DNA from: G965279355 sp965279355 | GTDB taxonomy: Bacteria; Pseudomonadota; Alphaproteobacteria; CACIAM-22H2 | Direction: 5' to 3' | Assembly: GCA_965279355.1 (NCBI GenBank) | Contig: OZ257155.1 | Coordinates: forward strand, 4,216,001-4,280,000 | Length of the DNA: 64,000 nt | Shown: positions 26,128 to 37,300 of the stretch, piece after piece | Position numbering within the stretch: the first letter of the stretch is position 1 | Layout: each line of letters opens with the position of its first letter | Notes under the pieces: model-generated | The model's input: only the letters and a program-made list of their open reading frames with translations | Databases searched by the model: none | What the model was told of the DNA's origin: nothing | Translations under genes and position numbers: made by a program

Positions 26128-28128
26128 TCAGAATTTTGCCATTGCCGTCAGCCACACTTCGCGCCCACGCAGCGGTGCTTCGTTTTTGAGAAAGGAAACA
26201 TGATTGCGGCCTTCCTCGTCAGTCAGGTTGCGGCCTTTCAGACCGACGGCGAGGGTCTTGCTGTCGGGGATGGGGAAATATGTCACCGCGGCGTTGAGCA
26301 ACGTATAGCCGTTGGTTGTCGTCTCATTGACCGAGACACGATCCTGCTTGCTCGCGCCTTCGACCTCCAGGCGGAGGCCGATTGTATCGCCATCGGCGTT
26401 GAGACCGGCGGTATAGCCGAGCGGCGGGATGCGCGGCAGCGGCCGGTTGTTGGTGCGGTCTTCGGCGATCACATAGTCGATCACGCCGTCGATACTGTAG
26501 ACGAAACCGCGATGCCCGAAGAATCGCCATCCGGCCTCGATCTCCGCCCCGCGGAACTCCGCGCGAGTCTGGGAGAACCGAAGCACCGGCAGGTCGTCCT
26601 GAGTTTCGCCTGTGAACTGCTCGCTGATGAAGTCGCGGAATGTCGTGCGATAGATGCTGACGCCACCGGTGAGGTCCCCCTTACGCTTGCGGAACGCCAG
26701 CTCGGTGTTTACTGCGATCTCTTTTCGCAGGTTGGAATCGCCGATTTCGAAGGTTCGTGTCGCATCGTGGGGACCATTCGAGAACAGCTCCTCGGCGCTC
26801 GGCAGTCGCTCCGTACGTGACGCCGAAAATCCGAGCGAATAGGTGTCGTCGAAGCGGAAGGTGGCGCTTCCCGATGCGTTGCGGCCGCTGAATTTGCGCT
26901 CGCGTTCGGGCGAGGTCGCAGCAACCTGTTGGCGTTCAACGCGACCACCACCTGCGAACAGCCAGGGGCCCATCTCGTAGGTCTCGACAAGGAACAGCGC
27001 ACTGGTATCGGTGACATTCGGAGGAAGGAATGCTTCGTCGCCCAAGACTTGCATGTCCCGCTGACCGGCCTGCACACCAAAGACCCCTTTCAGGTCGCCG
27101 ATCGGCGCGTGTAGGAACTCGCCGCGACCTTCCCAGCTCTTGCTGAAAAATGAGCTTCTGATGGCGCTCCCCGAGCGCTCATCGTGGCGATAGTCCCCAT
27201 ATCCCAGCTTTACGCGGACTTCATCGAGAAAGCCGACCGGCTCGTAGACGCCGCCTTTGAAATCATAGCGGTTCTGATGCATGTCGATGCTGGTCGCATT
27301 GGCGGTCACATTGCCCGGCACGGCATAGGTGCTGTTGAGCTGGGACATCGCCGCGCCGCCGTAGCCGCGATCGCCGATGACGCTGCTGCCAAGCGATCCG
27401 CCCCGCGTTCCCACGAAGCTGTTGCGCACGCGCCCCTTGATCCCGGCGTTCCGGGCGGCGTCGCTGGAGAAGCCATTGGCCTTGTAGTCATCCGCCTCAT
27501 ACGAGAAGCCCTCGGCATGGACCGCCGCATTGGAGCCGATGGCTCCGGTTGCGCTGCTGAATGCCGCAAGGTCGCGGACGCGCGCGCCGTATTCCATCCT
27601 TGTGGTGCTTTCGAAGCCGCCCTTGGGCATGACCTCGGGGATGCGGTCATCGATCGTGTTGACCACGCCGCCCACTGCCGAGCTGCCATAAAGAAGGGTG
27701 GCGGGACCGCGCAGCACCTCGATCCGCTTCGCCCCGGCGGCAGGGGTCGCGACCTGATGATCCGGACTTGTCACGGAGACGTCGAAGGAATCCATGCCGT
27801 TGCTCAGTGTGCGCACGCGGCCCCCGCCGAGACCGCGGATCACGGGGCGGCTGGCGCCGGCGCCGAACTGCGTGGACGAGACACCCGGCAGCTTGTCGAG
27901 AGTTTCGCCAATCGTGACGCCCCGCAGTCGATCAAGCGTATTACCTTCGATCACCGAAGATCCTTCAGGCATTGAGGCACGGTCGACGCCGAGCGGCGAG
28001 GCCGTGACGACGACGGCATCGAGATTGATCACAGGCGAAGTGGATGGCGTCTGCGCTTCGGCGCTACCTGCCATCGCAAGAATACCGCTGCCCATCAGCG
28101 CTGTGAGCGCGTGCCGCTTAAATCTCAT
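26128..28128 (-). CDS. TonB-dependent outer-membrane receptor, ZnuD-like
   Basis: A 666-residue receptor. A signal peptide (cut near GSAEA, about residue 26) is followed by the plug domain, with VVVTASPLG near the start and RPVIRGLGGGRVRTL, SPDHQVATP and KRIEVLRGPATLLYG. A 22-strand barrel follows, ending in the aromatic-terminated EVWLTAMAKF. The SPDH element and the LGYGDYRHDE and LHAPIGDLKGVFGVQ strands look like the zinc-uptake ZnuD group; that assignment is from memory. I start at ATG 28128 with AGGGG before it rather than at an upstream codon inside the promoter. A Zur-box-like site over the promoter supports zinc. A TonB gene diverges from it. Confidence 0.85.
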   Translation of the reverse strand: MRFKRHALTALMGSGILAMAGSAEAQTPSTSPVINLDAVVVTASPLGVDRASMPEGSSVIEGNTLDRLRGVTIGETLDKLPGVSSTQFGAGASRPVIRGLGGGRVRTLSNGMDSFDVSVTSPDHQVATPAAGAKRIEVLRGPATLLYGSSAVGGVVNTIDDRIPEVMPKGGFESTTRMEYGARVRDLAAFSSATGAIGSNAAVHAEGFSYEADDYKANGFSSDAARNAGIKGRVRNSFVGTRGGSLGSSVIGDRGYGGAAMSQLNSTYAVPGNVTANATSIDMHQNRYDFKGGVYEPVGFLDEVRVKLGYGDYRHDERSGSAIRSSFFSKSWEGRGEFLHAPIGDLKGVFGVQAGQRDMQVLGDEAFLPPNVTDTSALFLVETYEMGPWLFAGGGRVERQQVAATSPERERKFSGRNASGSATFRFDDTYSLGFSASRTERLPSAEELFSNGPHDATRTFEIGDSNLRKEIAVNTELAFRKRKGDLTGGVSIYRTTFRDFISEQFTGETQDDLPVLRFSQTRAEFRGAEIEAGWRFFGHRGFVYSIDGVIDYVIAEDRTNNRPLPRIPPLGYTAGLNADGDTIGLRLEVEGASKQDRVSVNETTTNGYTLLNAAVTYFPIPDSKTLAVGLKGRNLTDEEGRNHVSFLKNEAPLRGREVWLTAMAKF

Positions 28129-28150
28129 ACCCGTGACCCCTTGGAATGTT

Positions 28151-28179
28151 ATACTAGATCGAATGTTATAATATATCAA
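28151..28179 (-). promoter_or_regulatory. sigma70 promoter of the TonB-dependent receptor
   Basis: Read on the minus strand: -35 TTGATA (28174-28179), a 17-base spacer, and -10 TAGTAT (28151-28156). It lies 23 bases or more before the receptor ATG, in an A+T-rich patch. Confidence 0.7.
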
Positions 28180-28180
28180 T
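28162..28180. promoter_or_regulatory. Zur-box-like palindrome over the receptor promoter
   Basis: The site matches AATGTTATA-N-TATAACATT at 16 of 18 positions with the one-base centre. It covers the -35 and most of the spacer. A second GAATGTTATA half-site at 28144-28153 overlaps the -10. A Zur repressor bound here would block the receptor promoter and might also affect the divergent tonB gene. Confidence 0.55.
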
Positions 28181-28226
28181 TACGAGATTGGTGCTGTTCC
28201 TGCAACCGCAAAAATCCACCGCGAAA

Positions 28227-29032
28227 ATGTCGACACGCGTTCTTTCCGACCCGCCGTTGCTGTCCAGGCGGACCAGATTTTCACTGGCCGCCAGCCTCTG
28301 CTGCATGTCCTTGCGGCACTGCTGGTCGTGATGATGTGGCGGCCGGCACAGGACAATGTGCGGACGGTTACCGCCGAACTGGTCCTGATTGAAACTGTCG
28401 CCGCGTCGCCACCGGCGCCTTCTGCTGCACCTCACGTCCCGGAACCCGCCGCTGAACCGCCTGCCGCAGTTGAGCCACCCGCCATTCCGCGGCCGGTTCC
28501 CGAGCCGCAGCTTGTGGAACAAACGCCTGTTATCCCCGAACCTGCGCCAAAGCCGCGAGTCACCACCGTACAGCCGCGCCCTCGGCCGATGACGCCAATG
28601 ACCCTGCCGCGCGAGGCGCTTCCGGTGGAGCCAGGCCCGAGCGGCGCGGCTCCTGGGATGGGCGTTCCAGCGGCCGTACAGGAAGCCACCACTGCCGTTG
28701 CACCGCCGGCCGCTGCGGCTCAGGAAAGCGCGGCGGGCGATCGTGAATATCTGCGGGCGCTGATGGAGCGGCTGCGCCGCTATCAGACCTATCCCCGGGC
28801 GGCCCGTAGCCGTCGCATCGAGGGCCAGGTCGTCGTGCAGCTCACGGTGACCCCCGAGGGGCAACTCGCTGCGGTCGGCATTGCGCGAACGAGCGGCAGC
28901 GATCTACTCGACGACGCGGCGCTCAAGATGGTCCGGCAGGCAACACCGCTACCGCCGTTGCCTCCGTCGTCGCGCGGCCGGGCGGTGACGCTGGCGGTGC
29001 CGATCATCTTCAGCCTCGACTCAGCATCCTGA
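28227..29032 (+). CDS. tonB: TonB-family energy transducer with an apparent N-terminal frameshift
   Basis: The C-terminal TonB domain (YLRALMERLRRYQTYPRAAR, EGQVVVQLTVTPEGQL, IFSLDSAS) and a long Pro-rich periplasmic spacer are intact in the frame that ends at 29032. The only standard start in that frame is GTG at 28328, which would lose most of the membrane anchor. The ATG at 28227 opens the frame one position off and supplies MSTRVLSDPPLL and RTRFSLAAS. Joining the frames at about 28296-28299 gives SLAASLLLHVLAALLVV, including the Ser-x3-His anchor motif of TonB. A one-base deletion (CTCCTG to CTCTG) explains this. TonB transmits proton-motive force to outer-membrane receptors such as the one beside it. 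Confidence 0.75.
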
Positions 29033-29134
29033 TACGCGGCGAACGGCCGCAAGCTGCGTTGCCCCCGCGAGCCGGCTGAGGTAGAAGCCCTCACGCCGCG
29101 CGGTTTCCGCGCCAATTACCCCCAAGGATTTCGA

Positions 29135-30814
<1,680 letters not shown>

Positions 30815-30840
30815 GCGCCAGACAATGATCGGGTTCGAAA

Positions 30841-30863
30841 CGGGGCGGGGTAAACCCGCCCCG
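30841..30863. terminator. hairpin between convergent ettA and mlaC
   Basis: CGGGGCGGG and CCCGCCCCG form a 9-bp GC stem with loop GTAAA, two bases from the mlaC stop. On the minus strand only TTTCG follows, so it is at best a weak terminator serving both genes. Confidence 0.55.
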
Positions 30864-30864
30864 G

Positions 30865-31521
30865 TTAGCGTGCTTGCGCCGTGCGAATCTTGTCGCGCAG
30901 GATGTTAAGGAGGCCTTCGACCTTGCCGCCATTGCGCTGGATGACGGACGAAAATTCGTCGCGTTGCGTCACGCTCATGCTGATGCCTTCGACGACGACA
31001 TCGACGACCTTGTAGTTCGCGCCTTCAGGACGCAGCTTCCATTCGACCTTGACCGGGGGGCCGCTGGGGCGAACGAGATCTGAAAATACGGTGACTTGGT
31101 TGTCCGGGGACGGGCGGGTCATCGTGAACCGCATGTTCTCTCCGGAATACTCGCCGAACCGGTGAGCATAGCTCTGGACGATGTAATCCTCGAACAGTCG
31201 CAGGAATTCGGTGCGTTCTTCTTCTGACGCCGTGCGCCAGAAGCGGCCCAGTACAAAGCGGCCGATGAACGGCACGTCGAAGCCTTCGCTCAGCATTTGC
31301 CGGAAGCGCGCGGCGCGGTCGGATGCGGTAAGTTGCCTGTCGGCCAGACCGGCGATGGCCTTGTCGGCCATGCCGACGAGGAAGTCGATCGCCTCGCGAT
31401 TTTCGGCCTGGCGCGTCTGATTGGCCGGCATCACCGGAGACTGGGCGACCGCCACTGTGCCGGCGGTCACAAGAACCATCCCGGCCATCACGAGCGCGGC
31501 AGCAAAACGAGCGCCGGCCAT
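30865..31521 (-). CDS. mlaC: MlaC-type periplasmic phospholipid-binding protein
   Basis: A 218-residue Ttg2D/MlaC-family protein. The signal peptide is residues 1-27 (LVMAGMVLVTAGTVAVA). The mature part has the MlaC fold with FDVPFIGRFVLGRFWRTAS, FLRLFEDYIVQSYAHRF and YKVVDVVVEGISM. It carries phospholipids across the periplasm between the outer-membrane MlaA-porin complex and the inner-membrane MlaFEDB transporter. Start at ATG 31521, where the signal peptide begins. The upstream neighbour is mlaA, four bases away, so they are co-transcribed; mlaFED are not in the window. Confidence 0.92.
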   Translation of the reverse strand: MAGARFAAALVMAGMVLVTAGTVAVAQSPVMPANQTRQAENREAIDFLVGMADKAIAGLADRQLTASDRAARFRQMLSEGFDVPFIGRFVLGRFWRTASEEERTEFLRLFEDYIVQSYAHRFGEYSGENMRFTMTRPSPDNQVTVFSDLVRPSGPPVKVEWKLRPEGANYKVVDVVVEGISMSVTQRDEFSSVIQRNGGKVEGLLNILRDKIRTAQAR

Positions 31522-31525
31522 TGGA

Positions 31526-32308
31526 TTATTTCCCGTTGGGCGGAGTCTGAATGAGTCGCGGCCCGGGATCGGACGACTCTTCGCCGCGATTTTGGATCTG
31601 CGCGTTGCGGCGCTGGCGATAAACGCTGCGAACCGTCGCGTAGAAATCGGCCGACTGCCGCTTGAGATCGGTGATGACCTGATCGTTGCGGGCGCGACTG
31701 TCGATGGCCGTGATACCGCCGCGGGCCATGGGGACCCAATCCGCATCGTTGTTACGGGCAACGATGTTCAACGGGTCGAGATACGCATCGCCGACCAGGC
31801 CAATGGCATCGCGCGGGTTGGATGGACCAAAGATCGGCAGGACGAGATAGGGACCTTCGGGGATGCCCATGACGCTCAGCGTCTGGCCCAGGTCTTCCTC
31901 GTGAATCGGGAAGCCCCAGCCGGTTGCGACGTCAAAGATACCGAGCACGCCGACGGTCGAGTTGATGACGAACCGGGCCAGCGCCACGTAGGAGCGGTCC
32001 GGGCGGCCCTGGAAGAAATCGTTGATGGCGGTCCACGGCATGCGCAGGTTCGAGAGCGCACGATGGATGCCGTCTTGGGCCACCTGCGGCAGGGCGGCCT
32101 GATACATGGCCGAGTACGGCTTCAGAAAGAATTCGTCGAGGAAATTGTTTACCTCGAAGATGTAGCGGTTGGTCGGCTCAAACGGATCGTTGGTTTCCTC
32201 GACCTGCGCAATCTTGTCGGGTGAGTCGAGAACGACACAGCCCGAGGTCCACAGCAGAGCCGTGAAAGCGAGGGCCAGAAAACCACTGCGACGAACTGTG
32301 CTGGACAT
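31526..32308 (-). CDS. mlaA: MlaA (VacJ) outer-membrane lipoprotein
   Basis: A 260-residue lipoprotein with lipobox TSGC, Cys24. The VacJ/MlaA core is clear: NDPFEPTNRYIFEVNNFLD, VARFVINSTVGVLGIFDVA-type helices, and EDLGQTLSVMGIPEGPYLVLP. MlaA removes misplaced phospholipids from the outer leaflet of the outer membrane and hands them to MlaC, encoded next. The C-terminal tail after residue 230 is Arg/Gln/Pro-rich and likely disordered. Confidence 0.94.
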   Translation of the reverse strand: MSSTVRRSGFLALAFTALLWTSGCVVLDSPDKIAQVEETNDPFEPTNRYIFEVNNFLDEFFLKPYSAMYQAALPQVAQDGIHRALSNLRMPWTAINDFFQGRPDRSYVALARFVINSTVGVLGIFDVATGWGFPIHEEDLGQTLSVMGIPEGPYLVLPIFGPSNPRDAIGLVGDAYLDPLNIVARNNDADWVPMARGGITAIDSRARNDQVITDLKRQSADFYATVRSVYRQRRNAQIQNRGEESSDPGPRLIQTPPNGK

Positions 32309-32682
32309 CTGTGCGTCTACCTAACCGTTTTTTCTTTTCCGACCACTCAATCCGGCGCTCTCCACCCGACGCGCTCTGAGAGGCGCGGACGGAGCCGAAG
32401 GTCGCATACGGCGCAGTAAGGCCGCTACCCTACAAAAGCCGTATGCCAAGGCATCCAGACTATGGGGTAATTCCCTACCAAATTCTTGAAGGGACCCCCC
32501 GAGTCCGATTAGCCAATGGTAGGTAGCACACGGTGTCAGGGCTCCGCCAGACGACTCCCTGAACGCCACTCGTTAATGCCGAGACGATGTTGCAAAAAAA
32601 CCTCACGGCTCGCAGCCTTTAACACGCGGCGACCTACAGGTGTATCTAAAATTAACAATCTCTAATATATGAGCCTGAATCG
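32309..32682. other. intergenic region between mlaA and the thioesterase remnant
   Basis: About 370 bases without a convincing gene. It must hold the mlaA promoter and that of the plus-strand thioesterase. It includes GGTA-attccc-TACC at 32466-32479, a partial match to the GGGT/ACCC palindromes seen elsewhere, and an A+T-rich run just before 32683. A minus frame of 82 codons (32321-32569) has no family resemblance. Confidence 0.45.
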
Positions 32683-33105
32683 ATGAAAGAGACCTTCAGA
32701 CCTGGTCTGACCCATACTCTCAAGTTCACGGTCCCGGAGGAGAAGACGGTGCCCCACCTCTTCCCTGAATCTCCCGGTTTCGCGGCGATGCCGAAGGTGC
32801 TGGCGACCGGTTACATGGTCGGCCTGTTCGAATGGGCCTGTATCGAACTGATGGCGCCGCATCTCGACTAGGGGGAAGGGAGCCTTGGGGTTCATGTCGA
32901 TTTCAGCCACAGCGCGGCCACCCCGCCCGGCCTGACTGTGACAGTCACGGCGATCTGTACGAAGGTCGAGGGGCGTTTCCTGGAATTTGATGTGAGAGGC
33001 CATGACGGCGTCGACGAGATCGGCGGCGGCCGTCATCGGCGCGCGGTCGTGCGCTGGGACAAGTTCAACGAACGGGTGACTAAAAAGAAGGCTGCGCGCG
33101 GCTAG
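32683..33105 (+). pseudogene. FlK-like acyl-CoA thioesterase interrupted by in-frame TAG
   Basis: A hot-dog-fold thioesterase of the fluoroacetyl-CoA thioesterase family, 140 codons in one frame with an internal TAG at codon 63 (32869-32871). Before it lies VPHLFPESPGFAAMPKVLAT with Thr42 and Glu50 (FEWAC). After it the same frame continues as GEGSLGVHVDFSHSAATPPG with His76, to a normal end near 33105. Thr42, Glu50 and His76 carry the same numbers as the FlK triad as I recall it. The stop removes His76, so the 62-residue product should be inactive unless the TAG is read through or is a sequence error. One base change from GAG, CAG or AAG explains it. Confidence 0.8.
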
Positions 33106-33185
33106 CGCTCATGCTCAAGACCATCATTTAATTGAGGTCATTCGCGACTTTCGAACGCAGAAGTTGCCATGGTAAATTTCCGACC

Positions 33186-34328
33186 ATGCTAGCGCCTTCT
33201 CTTTTTCGCACGGTGCTTCTGACGACGCTCCTTGCGCTCGCCGCCTGCGATCAGGCTCCCAACGCCGCATCCGCACCGCCACCGCCGCCGCCCGTCACTG
33301 TGGCAAAGCCCGTGGTGAAGGAGATCGTGGAATGGGATGAGTTCACCGGGCGCTTTGAGGCAGTCGGCGCGGTGGAAATCCGGGCCCGCGTCGGCGGCTA
33401 TCTCGAGACCGCGTCTTTTACCGAAGGTTCGCTGGTCAGGCAGGGCGACGTCTTGTTCGTCATCGATCGCCGGACGTTCCGCGCGGCACTCGCGCAGGCC
33501 GAAGCCAGCGTCGTTTCGGCGCGCACCACGGTCGATCTCACGAAGGTGGAGCTCGACCGCGCCGAGCGGCTGATGCGCACCGGCAATACCTCGGAGCAGA
33601 CGCTGGATAACCGGCGGCAGCAATTCGGCGCGGCGCAGGCCAATCTCGATGGCGCCCGCGCAGCGGCCGAGCAGGCACGGCTCAATCTCGGCTTCGCCGA
33701 GATCAAGGCGCCGATCGGGGGGCGCATCAGCCGCAAGCTAGTGACCGAAGGCAACCTCATCCAGGCGGACGGCACGCTGCTCACCACGATCGTGTCGCTC
33801 GACCCGATCTATTTCTATTTCGACGTCGATGAACGCTCCTACCTTGCCTATGTGCGGGCCGCGCGAGACGCCAATCCGACAGTACAAAGCGTCATTGGCC
33901 AGGAAGTGACGGTTACGCTGCCTGATGAACGCGGGTCGAAGCGCAAAGGGCGGATCGATTTTGTCGACAATCGGATCGATCCTGCGACCGGCACCATGCG
34001 ATTGCGCGCGGTGTTTGAAAACAATGACCTCTACCTGGTGCCGGGACTGTTCGCGCGCATCCAGATTCAGGGCAGCCCGTCTTATCGCGCAGTTTTGATC
34101 CCCGATGAAGCGGTCGGCGCCGATCAGGATCGGCGCATCGTGTTCGCCGTCGGTGCCGACGGCACGGTCACGCCGCAGGTCATCCGGCCGGGCCCGCGCA
34201 TCGACGGCTACCGCGTCGTGCGGCAGGGCCTGACGGGCGACGAGACGATTGTCATCAGCGGTCTCATGCGTGTGAGACCGGGCGGTAAGGTGACCCCTCA
34301 GCTGACTACGCTGCCGCCGCAGCGTTGA
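33186..34328 (+). CDS. RND efflux periplasmic adaptor (MexE/AcrA type)
   Basis: A 380-residue membrane-fusion lipoprotein with lipobox LAAC, Cys21, followed by a run of prolines. The biotinyl-lipoyl halves (EIRARVGGYLETASFTEGSL and GFAEIKAPIGGRISRKLVTE) flank a coiled-coil hairpin around residues 95-155. The beta-barrel and membrane-proximal domains follow (YFYFDVDERSYL, LIPDEAVGADQD). It bridges the pump to an outer-membrane channel. Start at ATG 33186, where the signal begins. The pump gene follows seven bases later. The nearest likeness is MexE; no TolC-type gene or local repressor is in the window. Confidence 0.93.
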   Translation: MLAPSLFRTVLLTTLLALAACDQAPNAASAPPPPPPVTVAKPVVKEIVEWDEFTGRFEAVGAVEIRARVGGYLETASFTEGSLVRQGDVLFVIDRRTFRAALAQAEASVVSARTTVDLTKVELDRAERLMRTGNTSEQTLDNRRQQFGAAQANLDGARAAAEQARLNLGFAEIKAPIGGRISRKLVTEGNLIQADGTLLTTIVSLDPIYFYFDVDERSYLAYVRAARDANPTVQSVIGQEVTVTLPDERGSKRKGRIDFVDNRIDPATGTMRLRAVFENNDLYLVPGLFARIQIQGSPSYRAVLIPDEAVGADQDRRIVFAVGADGTVTPQVIRPGPRIDGYRVVRQGLTGDETIVISGLMRVRPGGKVTPQLTTLPPQR

Positions 34329-34335
34329 GCGTCCC

Positions 34336-37300
34336 GTGAGGTTTCCCCATTTTTTCATCGACCGGCCGATCTTTGCGGCCGTGCTGTCGATCGTCATCGT
34401 CATCATCGGCGGCATTGCCTTCTTCGCGCTGCCGGTTTCGCAATATCCTGAGGTCGCGCCTCCCTCGATCGTCGTTCGCGCGGCCTATCCCGGCGCCGAT
34501 GCCGAAACGGTTGCGGCCACGGTGGCGACGCCGTTGGAGCAGGAGGTCAATGGCGTGGAGGACATGCTCTATATGTCCTCGTACTCCACCGATGACGGCA
34601 ATTACGCGCTGACCGTCACGTTCAAGATCGGCACCGACCTCAACCTTGCGCAGGTCCTGGTGCAGAACCGCGTGGCTGTCGCGCAGGCCCGCATGCCGCA
34701 GGAGGTCCAGCGTCTTGGCGTCACGACACGCAAAAGCTCGCCGGACCTGATGATGGTCGTCCACATGCTGTCACCGGACGACACGTTCGACCAGCGCTAT
34801 GTGACCGCCTATGCGCAGAACCGGGTGCGCGATGTCCTGCTGCGGCTCGATGGTGTCGGTGATATTCAGCTGTTTGGGTCACGTGAATATTCGCTGCGCG
34901 TGTGGCTGGATCCGGACAAGCTCTCCTCTTACGGTCTTACGTCAGGCGATGTCGTGGCTGCCCTGCGCGAGCAGAACGTGCAGGTCACCGGCGGCAGCCT
35001 GGGCCAGCAGCCCGCGCCGACGGACAATGCGTTCCAGATTGCCATCACGACCCAGGGACGTTTCGAGGATCCGCGTCAGTTCCGGCAGATCATCGTGAAG
35101 TCGGCTTCGGACGGCCGCCTTGTGCGGGTTCAGGACGTCGCCAAGGTGGAGCTGGGTGCGCGCGACTATCTTACAAACAGCTATCTCAACGGTCAGCCAG
35201 CCGTAGCGATCGGAATTTTCCAGCGACCCGGCACCAACGCGCTACAGGCCGCCGACACGATCATCAAGACAATGGCGCAGTTGAGCCGCGACTTCCCGCA
35301 GGGGCTCGAATACCGGATTGTTTACAACCCGACGGAATTCATTGCGGCCTCCATCAAGGCCGTTGAAAAGACGATCTATGAAGCGATTGCGCTGGTGGTG
35401 CTGGTTATCATCGTGTTCCTACATTCCTGGCGCCCGTCGCTGATTCCGATCGTGTCGATCCCGGTGTCGCTGATCGGTACGTTTGCGGTCATGGCGGCGC
35501 TGGGATTCTCGTTGAACACGCTGTCGCTGTTCGGCCTGGTGCTGGCCATCGGCATCGTCGTCGACGACGCCATCGTGGTGGTCGAGAATGTCGAGCGGAA
35601 CATCGCGCTCGGCATGTCGCCGAGAGACGCCGCGCATGAAACCATGGATGAGGTTGGCACGGCGCTGATTGCAATCGCGCTGGTTCTTGGCGCCGTGTTT
35701 ATTCCGACGGCGTTCATCCCGGGCCTGTCGGGGCAGTTCTATCGCCAGTTCGCGCTGACGATCGCGGTCTCCACGGCGATTTCCGCATTTGTATCGCTGA
35801 CCCTGTCGCCGGCGCTGGCGGCGCTGGTCCTGAAGCCGCATGGTCATGCTGCGCCCCGGTCCTTTATCGGCCGGTTCGGCAACTGGTTCTCCGGCGGGTT
35901 CAATCGCGGTTTTGACCGGATGAGCGGTGGATATGCATCGGCGGTCGGCGGTGTCGCGCGCCGCAAAGGCCTCATGCTGCTGGTCTACGCAGGCTTGGCC
36001 GGCGCAACGGTCTATGCGGTCGAACGGGTGCCGGCCGGTTTCATTCCGCAACTCGATCAGGGCTACGCGATCGTCGTGGTCCAGTTGCCTGATGGCGCAT
36101 CATTGACGCGCACCGATGCGGTCACGCGCCGTGTTTCGGAGATCATGAGCGCGACGCCGGGCGTCAGGGATTCGGTCGCGTTTGCCGGGCTTGCCGGCGC
36201 GACCTTCACCAATGCCAGCAATGCGGCTGTGGTGTTTGCCTCATTTCATCCCTTCGAGGAGCGGATCAAGGCCGGGCAATCCGCAAATTCGATCGTGCGC
36301 GACCTGTTCATCCGCATGCAGGCTGTGCAGGAGGCGTTCATCATTGCGATCCCGCCGCCACCGGTACAGGGCATTGGCAATGCAGGCGGTTTCAAGATGC
36401 TGACGGAGGATCGCACCGGGGCTGGCGTCCGCCAGCTGCTAGCCGCGACCAACGAGCTGATTGGTCGGGCGCGGCAGACCCCGGGTCTGACCGGCATTTT
36501 CACGACGCTGAGCGCCAGCACGCCCGGTATCTTTCTTGAGATCGACCGCACCAAGGCGCAGATGCTCGATGTTCCGATTTCGAACATCTTCGAGGCGCTT
36601 CAGGTCAATCTCGGCTCGGCCTATGTAAACGACTTCAACGCATTCGGGCGCGTTTATCAGGTTCGTGCCCAGGCGGATCAGGCATTCCGCCTGGATCGAC
36701 AGGATGTCGCGCAGCTCAAAGTGAAGAGCGCGACCGGGGCGCTCGTACCTCTGGGCACCGTGGTGAATATCCGTGACACGGCCGGACCCAGCCTTGTGCA
36801 GCGCTTCAATATGTACACCGCGATCCCGGTGCAGGGGACGCCGACGCCCGGCACGTCGTCCGGTCAGGCGCTGGATCTGATGGAGCGGCTTGCCGGAGAG
36901 ACGTTGCCGCAGGGCATGTCGTTCGAGTGGACGGAGCTTGCGTTCCAGGAACGCGCAACCGGCAGTACGGCGATTTATATCTTCGGGCTGTCGGTGCTGT
37001 TCGTCTTTCTGGTGCTGGCAGCCCAATATGAGAGCTGGGGATTGCCGCTGGCGATCATTCTCATCGTGCCGATGAGCGTGCTGTCGGCGATGATCGGCGT
37101 GATGACGCGGGGTCTCGACAATAACGTGCTGGTTCAGATCGGCCTTGTCGTGCTGGTCGGCCTTGCCGCGAAGAACGCGATTCTGATTGTGGAATTCGCG
37201 CGCCAGAACGAACTCGACAAGAAAAGTCCGGTGGAGGCAGTGGTCGATGCCTGCCGCCAGCGCCTTCGGCCGATTCTTATGACGAGCTTTGCCTTCCTGC

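Noticed and set aside
28328..29032. GTG at 28328 as the true start of TonB
   Set aside because: It would leave only a stub of the membrane anchor, while the alternative frame just upstream restores a full TonB-type anchor.
30848..30857. GGGTAAACCC in the ettA-mlaC hairpin as a further operator copy
   Set aside because: It is explained by the GC-rich hairpin between two convergent gene ends, where an operator is not expected.
32321..32569. 82-codon minus frame upstream of mlaA
   Set aside because: No domain, poor start context, and it occupies the region where the mlaA promoter should be.
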